A stretch of 64,000 nt of DNA from Litorimonas haliclonae (GTDB lineage Bacteria; Pseudomonadota; Alphaproteobacteria; Caulobacterales; Maricaulaceae), in the NCBI RefSeq assembly GCF_965138505.1, contig NZ_CBCSCO010000008.1, positions 1 to 64,000 on the forward strand, given 5' to 3'. Below, one piece after another: positions 16,429 to 26,628 of this stretch. The position numbers and the translations under genes were made by a program. Numbering within the stretch: position 1 is the first letter of the stretch; every line of letters begins with the position of its first letter. The notes below the pieces were generated by a model. It was given only the letters and a program-made list of their open reading frames with translations. It was not told the DNA's origin and searched no databases.

Positions 16429-16914
16429 ATGACGATCAAAGCATTTAAAAACTTGGCAGTATGCGGCTTGGTTGGATTGGCTGGACTGATTTCCGCAGAC
16501 GCTTATTCCGATAATCAAGGTCAGCTTGCAACTTTGGCCTCAGTAAAAATTTTAACCTCAAACACTACAGATATGCGGTGGCACGGTGTTGGAGAACTGG
16601 AGCAAACTACCCTCCTTTGCGTTTCAAGCACAACCGGTCGGTACAGACTCGAAGTCGTTCCTGCTGGGTCTAGCTCCGATACGAAAAACAAGCCGAACTA
16701 CACTTTAGAATTCCAATCCCAAGAAGGTTTAATAGAGCGCCTTGGGGCAAGCCAGAATAACCTACATATTTTCCAGGCAGAGACGAGCAATTTGGACAAC
16801 TGTACTGGCGGGTCAAATGCAAAGCTTGTGATCCGATATTCACAACAGGATTTGCTCTCTGCTGTCGCCGGAAGCTATCAAGAGCAGTTTCGAATCAACG
16901 CGTTCCCCGGGTAA
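16429..16914 (+). CDS. Probable minor pilus subunit
   Basis: This 161-residue exported protein has an N-terminal hydrophobic signal (AVCGLVGLAGLISADAYS). The mature part includes two cysteines (TTLLCVSSTTG and LDNCTGG), compatible with the disulfide of pilin-like folds, and a final strand-rich section. It sits between the major pilin and usher genes, with GAGGGGCGCG ahead of the ATG. The role as tip or minor subunit is inferred from position. Confidence 0.6.
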   Translation: MTIKAFKNLAVCGLVGLAGLISADAYSDNQGQLATLASVKILTSNTTDMRWHGVGELEQTTLLCVSSTTGRYRLEVVPAGSSSDTKNKPNYTLEFQSQEGLIERLGASQNNLHIFQAETSNLDNCTGGSNAKLVIRYSQQDLLSAVAGSYQEQFRINAFPG

Positions 16915-16935
16915 GATCGCTCGGATACCGGTCTC

Positions 16936-19707
16936 GTGGCTCGCAAACTCAATTTGTCTTCTTGGTTGCTAAGCGCAGCCTTAGCTGCCCTTGCGGTGAA
17001 CGCGCCCGCAAATGCTCAAGATGAAAACCCGATAGGCAATGACGATACAGGCGTTGTTACTGAATTCCCCGTTGATGATGGCGGGCCCGAAACGGTTTTT
17101 GGCAATGGGGAAACTCTCGAAACGGAAGCGCCGCCCGGGTTTGAAAATCTCGCCGAACCTTTAGATACATTTTTCGACACAATTTACCTAGGCCGGCGGC
17201 TAGGCTCTTTTAGGGCTCGAATTAGAGATGGCAAACTCATTTATTCCAACCCCGAGCTTGTGATCGAAGCTTTGAACGGGCAGATCAATGAGGAGGCCGC
17301 AAGAGATTTGTTATCTGTGCCTCTCGACACGAATGAACAATATCGATGTTTCAGCGGGCAAACGACGAATTGCGGCGTATTGCCCCCAGGTCAAGCCGGG
17401 GCAATTGTAAATGGCGACAGGTTTTCTGTCGAATTATTCTTTCGACCTGAAGATATAATCCTTACGGAAACCGATTATCTAACGCTTGGCGACGCTAGCA
17501 CAGGTCCGTCTTTAATTCAGGGCGCCCAATTCTCTGTTGCGCATTCCGGAAATTCCAACGGCATTCGTTACGGGGCCACTTTCGATACGGCCGCAAGTGT
17601 GGGCCGGACGGCTTTCTTAGCGCAAACGATTTTGGACTCAGATCGCGGTGCCCAGTTACGGGAAGTGACAGGCCAACATGTGTGGGACCAACGTATTGCC
17701 CGCGCTGGATTGTTTGAGGACTTCGACACACGCCTTCTGACCTCTTATAGAATGGTCGGTGCAGAGTTGGCGAGCTTCTATCCAACTAAAGCTTACGAAT
17801 CGAGTATCGCGACCCCTATTCAAATCGTTCTTCCAAGAGGTGCGGATGTCGAATTAAGACGGCAGGGCACATTATTGGCTACGCGGTATTACCCGGCTGG
17901 CCTACAGGTAATTGATACGTCAAGATTACCGACTGGTTCATACGAATTGGAAATTACAGCGCGGGCCGAAGGGACCGTCATTTATGAAGAGCAGCGGGCC
18001 TTTACACGTGCTCGTGGACTCCCGATAAAAGGGAAAACAGAATTTAATATTCGAGCGGGGTTGCTTGCAGAGAATAATTTCGAATTTAGCACCGACGCCG
18101 ACAACCAACCCTTTTTCCCTACGGTCGGAAGTGCCCCTGTTTTTAGTGCTGGACTGTCCCGTCGCCTAGGCGGAGCATCAGCCGGCAATATCAACCTTCT
18201 CTACATAGACGAGGAATTTTATGGAGAAGTCTCAGCAACAGCGGTTAGCAGGAATCTCCAAGGGTTTCTTTCCGCCGCGGTGGGGGACGATGGATCTTAT
18301 GGCGCACTTATTTCTGGAACGCTTGATGTCGAGCCAGTGGCCTTTTCACTTACAGCCCGGACAACCGAGTCTAAGCGAGACGATTTGGGATTTATAACAA
18401 ATTCATCGACGCCCGAATATCGGCCTTTTGTAAGATCAGAAAACAGCATTTTCGGAACCGTGAGTTTTCCCGTTATGGATGGCTCTTTAAGCGTCTCTGG
18501 GGGGTACCGTGATCTGGAGGACATCCGAGACGAATATAGTGCGGATTTGCGGTATACAAAACCGGTTTCCATCGCCGGAAACAACACTCTATTCACCTTG
18601 TTTGGCCGTTATTCCACACGGGACACACGGATTGGCTTTACTCTGAGCTATCTATTTGGCCTTAACTCTCAAACAACCGCCTCCCTGAGGGCCGGCGCAG
18701 AATATGTAGACAAATCCACAAACGCTAACCGCGAAGGCCTTTGGCCCTTACTTGATGCCAATATCTCAAGGCGTTTTGACGCTGGAAGCTCAGACATTCT
18801 GGCGCAGGCTGGTGTCTCGACAAGTTCAGATAACGATCGCGCTTATGTTAGCGCCGAGACGCGCACTTCCTACGGAATTTTCGATAGTACGGCCCAATAT
18901 CAGAAGAGTCGGGGGGGCGGCGACTTCTCCTCGATTTTTGCAAATGGTCGAACTGGTTTTGCTATCGGCGGCGGCAAGATGAAATTCGGCCTCGCAGAAC
19001 CGGGGCAAGCTGTCATCATGTCAGATATTAATATTGATGAGACCAAATACGAAATAGATTCGTCCGCGGCCGATAGCGGATATCGTATCCGAGTGAATTC
19101 GCAGCCATTTGATAAAATTCGTCCAGGGCGAATTTCCGCGGTGGGGGTACAACCTTATCAAGACTATGAAATTGACTTAGAACCCGAAGGGGCGCCGCCT
19201 TTTGAAGTCGATACGGCTATTCAAAAAGTAACGCTTTATCCAGGGAATGTTGCCTACTTCCAATATGACGCCACGCAAAGCCTCGCGCTCTTCGGCCAAA
19301 TGGTGGATGAGTTTGGAGCCCCGATTGCAAATGCACGGGTTCAGGCTGAAAGCGATATTACCTCGACGGATGCACAGGGGTATTTCCTTATAACGGTAAC
19401 GCCTGAATCGTCATTGACTATGAGAAATACAGAGGGCCTTACCTGCGCTCCAATCGAGGTTGATGCTCTAATTTCCGGTAAAGTGTCAGGTGAATTCTTT
19501 AGGGCCGGCGAAGTAACGTGCGAAGTCGACCCGGCAGAGGCGGCCGAATATGAAAACAATAAGACGATTAACGTCACAAGAAACATGCCGCTAAGACCAA
19601 TCCTGACGCAGGCTCAGATCGCGCCGACCAATGTGACAAGCTTTGGAAGCCCTGATTCTGAAACAAGATCTGATTACCCCTCGACCATATCTGCAAACGA
19701 ACCATAG
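16936..19707 (+). CDS. Outer-membrane usher of a chaperone-usher pilus
   Basis: This 923-residue protein begins at a GTG 21 bases after the minor subunit gene, with a signal peptide ending ANAQ. It shows an N-terminal periplasmic domain (DTFFDTIYLGRRLGSFRARI), then a long beta-barrel region with the family block AYESSIATPIQIVLPRGADV, then LPTGSYELEITA. C-terminal domains include VTLYPGNVAYFQYDA and LFGQMVDEFGAPIANARVQ. It would secrete and polymerise subunits. The N-terminus and E-set-like block are closer to the CS1/TcfC alternate ushers than to FimD. The last 60 residues are unusually polar. Confidence 0.85.
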   Translation: MARKLNLSSWLLSAALAALAVNAPANAQDENPIGNDDTGVVTEFPVDDGGPETVFGNGETLETEAPPGFENLAEPLDTFFDTIYLGRRLGSFRARIRDGKLIYSNPELVIEALNGQINEEAARDLLSVPLDTNEQYRCFSGQTTNCGVLPPGQAGAIVNGDRFSVELFFRPEDIILTETDYLTLGDASTGPSLIQGAQFSVAHSGNSNGIRYGATFDTAASVGRTAFLAQTILDSDRGAQLREVTGQHVWDQRIARAGLFEDFDTRLLTSYRMVGAELASFYPTKAYESSIATPIQIVLPRGADVELRRQGTLLATRYYPAGLQVIDTSRLPTGSYELEITARAEGTVIYEEQRAFTRARGLPIKGKTEFNIRAGLLAENNFEFSTDADNQPFFPTVGSAPVFSAGLSRRLGGASAGNINLLYIDEEFYGEVSATAVSRNLQGFLSAAVGDDGSYGALISGTLDVEPVAFSLTARTTESKRDDLGFITNSSTPEYRPFVRSENSIFGTVSFPVMDGSLSVSGGYRDLEDIRDEYSADLRYTKPVSIAGNNTLFTLFGRYSTRDTRIGFTLSYLFGLNSQTTASLRAGAEYVDKSTNANREGLWPLLDANISRRFDAGSSDILAQAGVSTSSDNDRAYVSAETRTSYGIFDSTAQYQKSRGGGDFSSIFANGRTGFAIGGGKMKFGLAEPGQAVIMSDINIDETKYEIDSSAADSGYRIRVNSQPFDKIRPGRISAVGVQPYQDYEIDLEPEGAPPFEVDTAIQKVTLYPGNVAYFQYDATQSLALFGQMVDEFGAPIANARVQAESDITSTDAQGYFLITVTPESSLTMRNTEGLTCAPIEVDALISGKVSGEFFRAGEVTCEVDPAEAAEYENNKTINVTRNMPLRPILTQAQIAPTNVTSFGSPDSETRSDYPSTISANEP

Positions 19708-20079
19708 GCCTGGGCCGAAGCTCTGGAAAACGCTGGACATCTGCGCTTGTAAATGGGTCTTACTCTAACCGGGCTTACAGAGCTGCCCGGGTCTTTAAAT
19801 TGCGGTGCAGCTATAAACGGTTCGCCGACTGTGACGAGAGTCTGAAATGTTGTTGTAGTAGGCTATAATCCCAAATTAGGCCTAAATCATGTTTTCGAAA
19901 AAATGTGTTCTAGCTTACCAAGTTAAACATTGAAGCTTGGTTGTGCCGAGCATTTGTCGTGGAGGTCGGTTAGTTCGCAAATATCTAACATAGAGAACGG
20001 CTCTTTGACCGTTTCCAATTCTCAAAACATAATACACCAAGCAATTTTGGCTTGCTTTAATTCACTGAATTAATTGAAA

Positions 20080-20099
20080 AAAATGGTGCCCCCACACGG
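20080..20099 (+). repeat. Left core (att) repeat of element A
   Basis: AAAATGGTGCCCCCACACGG is identical to 35582-35601 and to 54381-54400, where its last 16 bases are the 3' end of tRNA-Thr including CCA. This copy is an isolated fragment with no tRNA attached. Confidence 0.9.
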
Positions 20100-20157
20100 G
20101 GCGACTATCGTCCTGAATAACTAATTATTACAATGTTTTAGTTGTCGGCGCAAGATC

Positions 20158-20193
20158 TTTGTGAGGCAAGAAGTGCGCAATTTGTGAGGCAAG
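20158..20193 (+). repeat. Element A arm-type repeats, left end
   Basis: TTTGTGAGGCAAGAAGTG (20158-20175) matches 35474-35491 beside integrase A with one difference. A second GTGAGGCAAG lies at 20184-20193. The motif is absent from the ends of element B, as expected for sites of integrase A. Confidence 0.65.
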
Positions 20194-20547
20194 CTTTTTC
20201 AATTTGACTCAAATGTCTAGCGCACCAAGGAAGCGTGAATATGTTTATAAAAACACAATATAAAAATATGCTAAATCACAAATATAGAGGTTTTGTTACA
20301 CAGTTAGTTTCACATTTTGTTTTACGAAGGATATTAACTGTCGTCGTATAACTTAAATGACACAGTTTTATGCGAAACCTTTTTTGCATAGATACCAAAG
20401 GATTGCACAGACAGCTTAAAAATCCACAGGATGATTGAACTCTCAATTAGATTGCATAGTTCTCGACTTATTTCTTTAAGTTTTACTTGTTCGGCAGTTG
20501 ACAAATGTGAATTATTTTCCCCTTTTAAGAGAGTTAATGGGAGATAT

Positions 20548-23500
20548 ATGATCAAAGTAGTTGGCGCACTTCTAAGCAATTTTACTTCTATTAAAACTCG
20601 GACTCGCCCAAATAAAGGGCCTGGAGAAAAGGCCCGAGTGGGACTTCATTTGCTGATGATGGTGTGTTTACTTACCTTGGTGCCACAAGCGACACAGGCT
20701 CAATTTGGGGGTGGTGGAATTGGCGGCGGAAATGATCCAGAGCCGATATTCCCCCATGGCGATATTCAATCTCGATATAATTCCCTTAATCTAGATATTC
20801 TGGATGATAAGCTCGTCGGTGATCAAATTGATATAGATACGGGTTCACTATCACTCTCTCAAATGGATGTCTCAATTCCGGGTAACTCGGCCTTGCCTGT
20901 ACAGTTCGGACGTAAGCTCAGCCGCTCTACGCTTCGCACAGGCATGATTGGGAACTGGGCCCCTGAAATTCCTCACATGAGCCGAAACTATACGACTATT
21001 CCGAGCGGTACTCTCGGAAAGAATTCTAATCGATGTTCGGGCCCTCTCTATCCGCCGACTGAAGAAGTTTATATTGGGGGGCAGATTACCTACCTCCGTG
21101 CGGAAGCCTATTTTAATGGGTATGAAATTAGTGTGCCCGGACAAAACCCCGGAAAGCTGATACAGGCGCGCGGTAGCAATAATGTTATCTATTCACCGGA
21201 ATTTTCAACAACGGGGGCGCGTCTCGTAACAACGGAGAATTGGTACGTTGATTGTATATCTTCTATCCCATCTGGCGGGGAGGGGTATCGTGCGCATGCT
21301 CCAAATGGAGATGTTTATGAGTTCACGCATGAAGTGAACACACTTGTTAGGCTATTTGACTTCGGGAGTGAAAGCTATCCTGTCACGGCGGAAACACTTT
21401 ATGCAACAAAGATCACTGACGTACACGGCAATTGGATCCGTTTTCAGTATTCAGGAAAAAATCTAACTCGCATTTGGGCCAATGATGGCCGGGAAATCAC
21501 ATTCACTTACTCTGGTAATAAACTGCGGACTGTCAATGCGAATGGCCGAACGTGGACTTATACATATTCGGGTTCCACGCTTACACGCGTTGATTTGCCG
21601 GACGGACGTTATTGGTCCTTCACAGGATTTAATGCGCCATTCTTTGCGTTAGATCCTTATGTCAGCAAAGATCTTTGTGTGCAGCCACCCTTGCCGGATA
21701 TTTCCATTCGCCACCCGAGCGGCACCGTTGCACAGTTTGAATTCGAGGCAATTCGAAACGGCCGGAAAGACGTTATATTTAGGCAGGAAGTCTATCAGTG
21801 GATTAATATGTCACTTAATAGTGGACCGGACTCTGCGCCGCCCTTAACGATATTTGATTGTATTGGGGACGGTGATCGCCGCTCCAAATTACCGTCGTCA
21901 TTCTGGTCAGCCGCCGTTGTTGAAAAGCGCCTTGTCCTGCCCAACGGCCCGACGCACACTTGGCAAAGAGACTATCAAGAAGATCAAGGCTCTTATGACT
22001 ATCCAAGCTTTGTCACACCATGGTCTCCTTATGATGCTAACCTAACAGATTATAAAACCCGCACCGTAACAGACCCTGAAGGTCACAAGACCATTATCTA
22101 TGTAAACCGGACCTTTGGACGACAAGAGGGTCAGATTATGAAGGTTGAGATAGTCCCTTCAGGTCAATCGACACCTATACGCACAACTGAAAATGAATAC
22201 ATAAACGGTAATTATGTAGGGCTCTCCTTAGGTGCGCGAGATCACGGGTATACAGGCGCCGACAGCACGCGTGTTTATAAAGTAGAATCTGTTACAACAC
22301 AGCACGGTGACACATTCACAACCGAAAGCGTTTTTGAGACCAATCCGGCGAGCGTAAACTTTGCCTATAACAGTCCTTCAACCACGCGGTCGTTTTCAAA
22401 TGTCTCAACAACACCGCGTGAGACCGTAACAACCTATGAGCATAACAAGCCGAAATGGATATTAAGTCTGCCGAAAACGATAACGCAAAACGGACGTCTG
22501 ATGTCCGAATATGTCTATAATAGTGATGGCCAGAAAATAGAATATGATCGTTATGGCGCGCTCTATGCAAAATACGGTTATAATAGCAATGGTACGCTGG
22601 CTTGGGCGGAAGATGCATTATCACCGCCGCGACGGACGCAAGCTCTGAATTGGCATCGCGGGACGCCACAACGCGTTATTCGTCCAGACGGCTCTGATTA
22701 TGAACAGACGGTCGATAATAATGGGTGGATAACGTCCATGACCGATCCCATGAACCGCGTTGATAATTACACGCTTGATAATATGGGCCGGGTTACATTG
22801 GTTGACCCCCATGGCTCTTGGGCCAATACTTCGGTCAGCTATAGCTTCCCAAGTAGTGGCGGGGCGGTGCAGACTATCACGACAGGACAAGGACGACAGA
22901 CGATTATTTATGATGGTCTTTACAGGCCCGTCCTAGAACGCTCTCAGGCCCTAGATACGGGTTGGTCATCCTATGTGAATACGAATTATGACGGGCTTGG
23001 GCGCGTAAGCTTTAAGTCTCAACCTTCCACCTCCTCAGTCCATAGCCAAGGTACAAACTACACCTATGACGCTTTAGGCCGAATTAAGACAGAAACAGAA
23101 ACAGCGATTAATGCGGTCACGACCCATAATTATTATAGCAGTCACCGCCACCGCGTGATTGATCCGACAGGGGCTTGGACACAATATTATTCGTATGGCT
23201 ATGACGGGCCGGACAATACAGATTATCGGGCCATCTATAAATATGGAAACGGCACGTATCAGCAAAAAACGAATATTTATAAGAATGTGCACGGCCAAAT
23301 GACGCGCCTACGCCAAAGCGGCAACACGAATGGCTTTAACGTCGATAAATCTCATTATTTTTACTATGACTCGCAACAGCGCCTTTGCCGTTATTATACA
23401 CCCGAAGGCGGCGCCACGAAATATGAGTATAATAATGCAGGAGAGATGATCCGCTATGCCAAGGGGCAGAGTAATTCTGGTTGTACGGTGCCCAATAATA

Positions 23501-25398
23501 ATAGCCGTGTGTCACAAAGCTATGATCTGTTGGGTCGTCCGACGGTCACCAACTTCTCCCATAGCGGTACACCCGATATCACGAGGACCTATGATGATAA
23601 TGGTAATGTCTTAACCGTTAATCGCGGCAGTGGCGGTAATGCGGTGAACTGGGCTTACAGCTATAACGATGCCGACCTTCTCACCCATGAAACATTGACA
23701 TTGGACGGACGGACGTTCCCGCTTTCCTATAGCTATAATAGCTCAAAGCATATGACGCGCCGAAATTATCCTAATAGCTTTTATACAGACCTCTCACCTG
23801 ATGGGTTGGGCCGGGCCCGTATCGCCAAATATGGTTCTACCTATTATGCGAATAATGCGACTTTTCACGCAAACGGATCCGTGGCCACCTTCGCTTATGG
23901 GAATGGTCAGAGCTTTACGCAGACCCTGAACAACCGCCTCCTGCCGCAACGCCTCTTGGCGGTGAATGGCGGGACGAAAGCGCTTGATCTGACCTATAGC
24001 TATGACAGCCGGGCCAAAGTCACCTCGATCATTGATGGGGCGATGAGCGGGAATAATCGCAGCTATGGCTATGATGCTATGGGGCGTCTCACCTCCGCTT
24101 CTGGCCCTTGGGGCAGTGGCAGTGTGGTCTATGACGCGATTGACAACATCCGCTCGCGGACATTGGGCTCTCGGTCAATCACGCTGAATTATGACACCTC
24201 AAAGAACCGGGTGAGCCAGAGCATCGATACGGGTGCAACAGGCACACGCACGGTCGCCTATGATGCACGCGGCAATGTCACGACCCTCGGCACACTAGGG
24301 ATGGTCTATGACTATAGCGATCAGCCCACGGCTGTCTCCGGCACCGCCAATGGTGTAGGCACCGCCAATGGCACTTATCGTTATGACGGTAATCTCAAGC
24401 GTGTGAAGTCTGTGGTTAATGGGCGCACGATCTATAACGTCTATGATGCCTCCGGCGCTTTGGCGCATGTACATGAGTTAGCCGCCAGTGGTCAGCCCGA
24501 AAAGCGCACGGATTACGTTAAGCTCAATGGCATGGCCATCGCACGCGTGGAGAATAAGACCACGCCAATTTATAGTTTCTCTGATCATCTGGGCTCGCCT
24601 GTCGCGGTGTGGAAACAAGGCGGCTCTATTGAGCGCGAGCGCTATATGCCCTTTGGTATTGCGATGGACAATCCCGCCTCACTCAAAGACCAAGCGGGCT
24701 TCACGGGGCACATCAAGGACAGCGCCACAGGGCTCAATTACATGCAGGCCCGCTCTTATGATCCGGTATTGGGACGGTTCCTGAGCATTGATCCCGTAAC
24801 GTTCTTGGATACGGAGGAGCCCGACTACTTCAATCGTTATAGTTACACCGCCAACGACCCAATCAACTATTTTGACCCAAATGGTGAAAAAAAAGTTGGC
24901 GTTAGGCTCGGAGGAGAAGGTGCATTTGTAGGAGGTTTAGGCTTAGGCGTGCAGGTCACATATGATACCGACACGGGTCAATTTCAGACGAAAACTAATT
25001 TCAAAGTTTTAGGAGGGTTTTCGGGAGGATTTGATGCTCCACTGATTTATTCCGATAGTGATAAATCGCCTGTTGCATCTGGCGTGTCGCGGGTCTCTAC
25101 TGTAGATGCGAATGCCACTGTTGCATTTATTGCGACAGCAAACGTAAACAAAACATTCGCTACAACCACGGTTGATACGCAAGGAAATGTAAGTCGTGAA
25201 GGTGCACAGCCGACTACAGTCTCCGTCTCACAAGGGGTTGTAGATTTTGATAATGGCAGTGATAACAGCTCTAAAGGAAAATCCAAAATACTTGGCGCTT
25301 CTCTATCAGCAGGTGTAAATGTTGAACACACACACACTAGTGAAGTAAAGCCTAGAGTAAAAGAATTTGTTGATAAGGTGATTGATGTTTTCGATTAA
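20548..25398 (+). CDS. Rhs/YD-repeat polymorphic toxin with C-terminal domain CT1
   Basis: This 1616-residue protein is read from the ATG at 20548 (GGGAGA upstream), with an extended N-region and signal-like segment (LLMMVCLLTLVPQATQAQ). The body is RHS/YD repeats (YDALGRI, YDAMGRL, YDARGNV). The Rhs core follows at about residues 1317-1415 (SFSDHLGSPVAVW, then GRFLSIDP), and the DPNG junction is near residue 1443. The last 170 residues (CT1) form a variable, Gly/Thr/Val-rich domain without cysteines that I do not recognise. A multi-membrane protein follows within 16 bases, the position of an immunity gene. There are no VgrG or T6SS genes nearby, and the signal segment suggests Sec export. 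Confidence 0.85.
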   Translation: MIKVVGALLSNFTSIKTRTRPNKGPGEKARVGLHLLMMVCLLTLVPQATQAQFGGGGIGGGNDPEPIFPHGDIQSRYNSLNLDILDDKLVGDQIDIDTGSLSLSQMDVSIPGNSALPVQFGRKLSRSTLRTGMIGNWAPEIPHMSRNYTTIPSGTLGKNSNRCSGPLYPPTEEVYIGGQITYLRAEAYFNGYEISVPGQNPGKLIQARGSNNVIYSPEFSTTGARLVTTENWYVDCISSIPSGGEGYRAHAPNGDVYEFTHEVNTLVRLFDFGSESYPVTAETLYATKITDVHGNWIRFQYSGKNLTRIWANDGREITFTYSGNKLRTVNANGRTWTYTYSGSTLTRVDLPDGRYWSFTGFNAPFFALDPYVSKDLCVQPPLPDISIRHPSGTVAQFEFEAIRNGRKDVIFRQEVYQWINMSLNSGPDSAPPLTIFDCIGDGDRRSKLPSSFWSAAVVEKRLVLPNGPTHTWQRDYQEDQGSYDYPSFVTPWSPYDANLTDYKTRTVTDPEGHKTIIYVNRTFGRQEGQIMKVEIVPSGQSTPIRTTENEYINGNYVGLSLGARDHGYTGADSTRVYKVESVTTQHGDTFTTESVFETNPASVNFAYNSPSTTRSFSNVSTTPRETVTTYEHNKPKWILSLPKTITQNGRLMSEYVYNSDGQKIEYDRYGALYAKYGYNSNGTLAWAEDALSPPRRTQALNWHRGTPQRVIRPDGSDYEQTVDNNGWITSMTDPMNRVDNYTLDNMGRVTLVDPHGSWANTSVSYSFPSSGGAVQTITTGQGRQTIIYDGLYRPVLERSQALDTGWSSYVNTNYDGLGRVSFKSQPSTSSVHSQGTNYTYDALGRIKTETETAINAVTTHNYYSSHRHRVIDPTGAWTQYYSYGYDGPDNTDYRAIYKYGNGTYQQKTNIYKNVHGQMTRLRQSGNTNGFNVDKSHYFYYDSQQRLCRYYTPEGGATKYEYNNAGEMIRYAKGQSNSGCTVPNNNSRVSQSYDLLGRPTVTNFSHSGTPDITRTYDDNGNVLTVNRGSGGNAVNWAYSYNDADLLTHETLTLDGRTFPLSYSYNSSKHMTRRNYPNSFYTDLSPDGLGRARIAKYGSTYYANNATFHANGSVATFAYGNGQSFTQTLNNRLLPQRLLAVNGGTKALDLTYSYDSRAKVTSIIDGAMSGNNRSYGYDAMGRLTSASGPWGSGSVVYDAIDNIRSRTLGSRSITLNYDTSKNRVSQSIDTGATGTRTVAYDARGNVTTLGTLGMVYDYSDQPTAVSGTANGVGTANGTYRYDGNLKRVKSVVNGRTIYNVYDASGALAHVHELAASGQPEKRTDYVKLNGMAIARVENKTTPIYSFSDHLGSPVAVWKQGGSIERERYMPFGIAMDNPASLKDQAGFTGHIKDSATGLNYMQARSYDPVLGRFLSIDPVTFLDTEEPDYFNRYSYTANDPINYFDPNGEKKVGVRLGGEGAFVGGLGLGVQVTYDTDTGQFQTKTNFKVLGGFSGGFDAPLIYSDSDKSPVASGVSRVSTVDANATVAFIATANVNKTFATTTVDTQGNVSREGAQPTTVSVSQGVVDFDNGSDNSSKGKSKILGASLSAGVNVEHTHTSEVKPRVKEFVDKVIDVFD
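24496..24791 (+). repeat. Rhs core block, copy 1 of 3
   Basis: About 296 bases from the EKRTDYVKLNG codons to the GRFLSIDP codons recur almost unchanged at 26333-26628 and 28235-28523, just before different C-terminal domains. This is enough homology for recombination to swap toxin ends. Confidence 0.9.
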
Positions 25399-25413
25399 AC
25401 CAGCAAATAAAAA

Positions 25414-25908
25414 ATGGTGTTAAAAATGTCACTTTGCGTTCAAGAATTTATCACTTTGGTTCAATTGACTATTTCAATTTTGCTATGCTCAATTTTTCTT
25501 AAACTGGGCACAATCGCATATGTCTTCGTGATGATTATATGTCTCATTTATATTTTTTACAGACTCATAAAATGTGGTCAAACAGTATCAGGTATAGAAG
25601 AATCTGAAATCAATATTGTTGAGTTATTTAGGCTAATATTTATTGAGAAACGTATTTCTATGATTCTAATGCCGCTTCTTGGATTGCTATTGTTGTTTAG
25701 AATAGAGTCCACTAACGTAGCATGCATACTACTCACGATAATTACACTACTGTTATCACTAAGTTATTGGCTGCACATTATTCGATATAGAAAAGCTTTC
25801 ACGGGCAAAAATATACTTATCTTTTTTATTACTATTGCCCTCTTGCAATACGTTTGCATATTGACAGGTGAAGAGTTTCTTATTTCTCAAGGAATCAATG
25901 TAGGATAA
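25414..25908 (+). CDS. Candidate CT1 immunity protein, multi-membrane
   Basis: This 164-residue protein has five or so predicted membrane helices (LTISILLCSIFLKLGTIAYV, ISMILMPLLGLLLLF, ACILLTIITLLLSLSYW, ILIFFITIALLQYV). It starts 16 bases after the rhs stop and is much more AT-rich than the rhs core. Location right after the toxin end is the standard immunity position. A membrane immunity protein hints that CT1 acts on the membrane. Function inferred from context only. Confidence 0.6.
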   Translation: MVLKMSLCVQEFITLVQLTISILLCSIFLKLGTIAYVFVMIICLIYIFYRLIKCGQTVSGIEESEINIVELFRLIFIEKRISMILMPLLGLLLLFRIESTNVACILLTIITLLLSLSYWLHIIRYRKAFTGKNILIFFITIALLQYVCILTGEEFLISQGINVG

Positions 25909-25929
25909 TTCGAAAAGGGTCAGAAAGTG

Positions 25930-26628
25930 TGTAGAGCAAGATAAAGCGAAGCGCCCTTTACGGGCCACTTCGACGCTAAAGCTCTGTTTTTACGACTTAT
26001 TTTATGGCCATAATGCCCGACCCAAAGCCTGCCTCATTTGACATTATCGCTGTGCCGCCTAACGTCGTTTCATGTCCGCCGCGCTTGATATCTCTCACCT
26101 TCCGCCTCCTGCGGCGAATGATAATGCGGTTCTGCCCGCTCGCTCGCGCTTGCGGCGCTGCGCTGCAATCGTCACGCTGTGTCGATTACGACCGCTCCGT
26201 GCCCATGACGGAAATCTGAAACGGGTTCGGTCTGTCGTTAACGGGAGGACGATTTATAATGTTTACAATATGGCAGGTCAGTTAGTCCATGTTGATGAAC
26301 GCCCCTATACCGACGCGCAAGCGCAATCCGTCCCCGAAAAGCGCACGGATTACGTTAAGCTCAATGGCATGGCCATCGCACGCGTGGAGAATAAGACCAC
26401 GCCAATTTATAGCTTCTCTGATCATCTGGGCTCGCCTGTCGCGGTGTGGAAACAAGGCGGCTCTATTGAGCGCGAGCGCTATATGCCCTTTGGTATTGCG
26501 ATGGACAATCCCGCCTCACTCAAAGACCAAGCGGGCTTCACGGGGCACATCAAGGACAGCGCCACAGGGCTCAATTACATGCAGGCCCGCTCTTATGATC
26601 CGGTATTGGGACGGTTCCTGAGCATTGA
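25930..26628 (+). repeat. 700-bp direct repeat, copy 1 (module 2 front)
   Basis: The sequence from TGTAGAGCAAGATAAAGCG to the Rhs core end is repeated at 27832-28529 with only scattered differences. It includes a hairpin (25937-26000 region), a stretch of unclear coding status and the Rhs core block. The two copies bracket the CT2/immunity pair. Confidence 0.9.
25937..26000 (+). repeat. Module-boundary hairpin repeat, copy 1
   Basis: AAGATAAAGCGAAG and CACTTCGACGCTAAAGCTCT enclose a tip stem GCCC/GGGC with a TTTAC loop, followed by TTTTT. Related copies occur at 27839, 29981 and, inverted, at 32483. It can act as a terminator after the immunity gene. Confidence 0.7.

Larger units (their letters stand above)
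19708..20547 (+). other. Chromosome/element A junction, no gene seen
   Basis: These 840 bases hold the left core repeat (20080-20099) and the left arm repeats of element A. No coding region is supported. The part after about 20200 is very AT-rich and must hold the rhs promoter. Confidence 0.6.

Noticed and set aside
26004..26219. Small open frame inside the 700-bp repeat (MAIMPDPK...), also at 27906
   Set aside because: It lies in another frame than the Rhs core, has no RBS, and its content looks like translated non-coding repeat.
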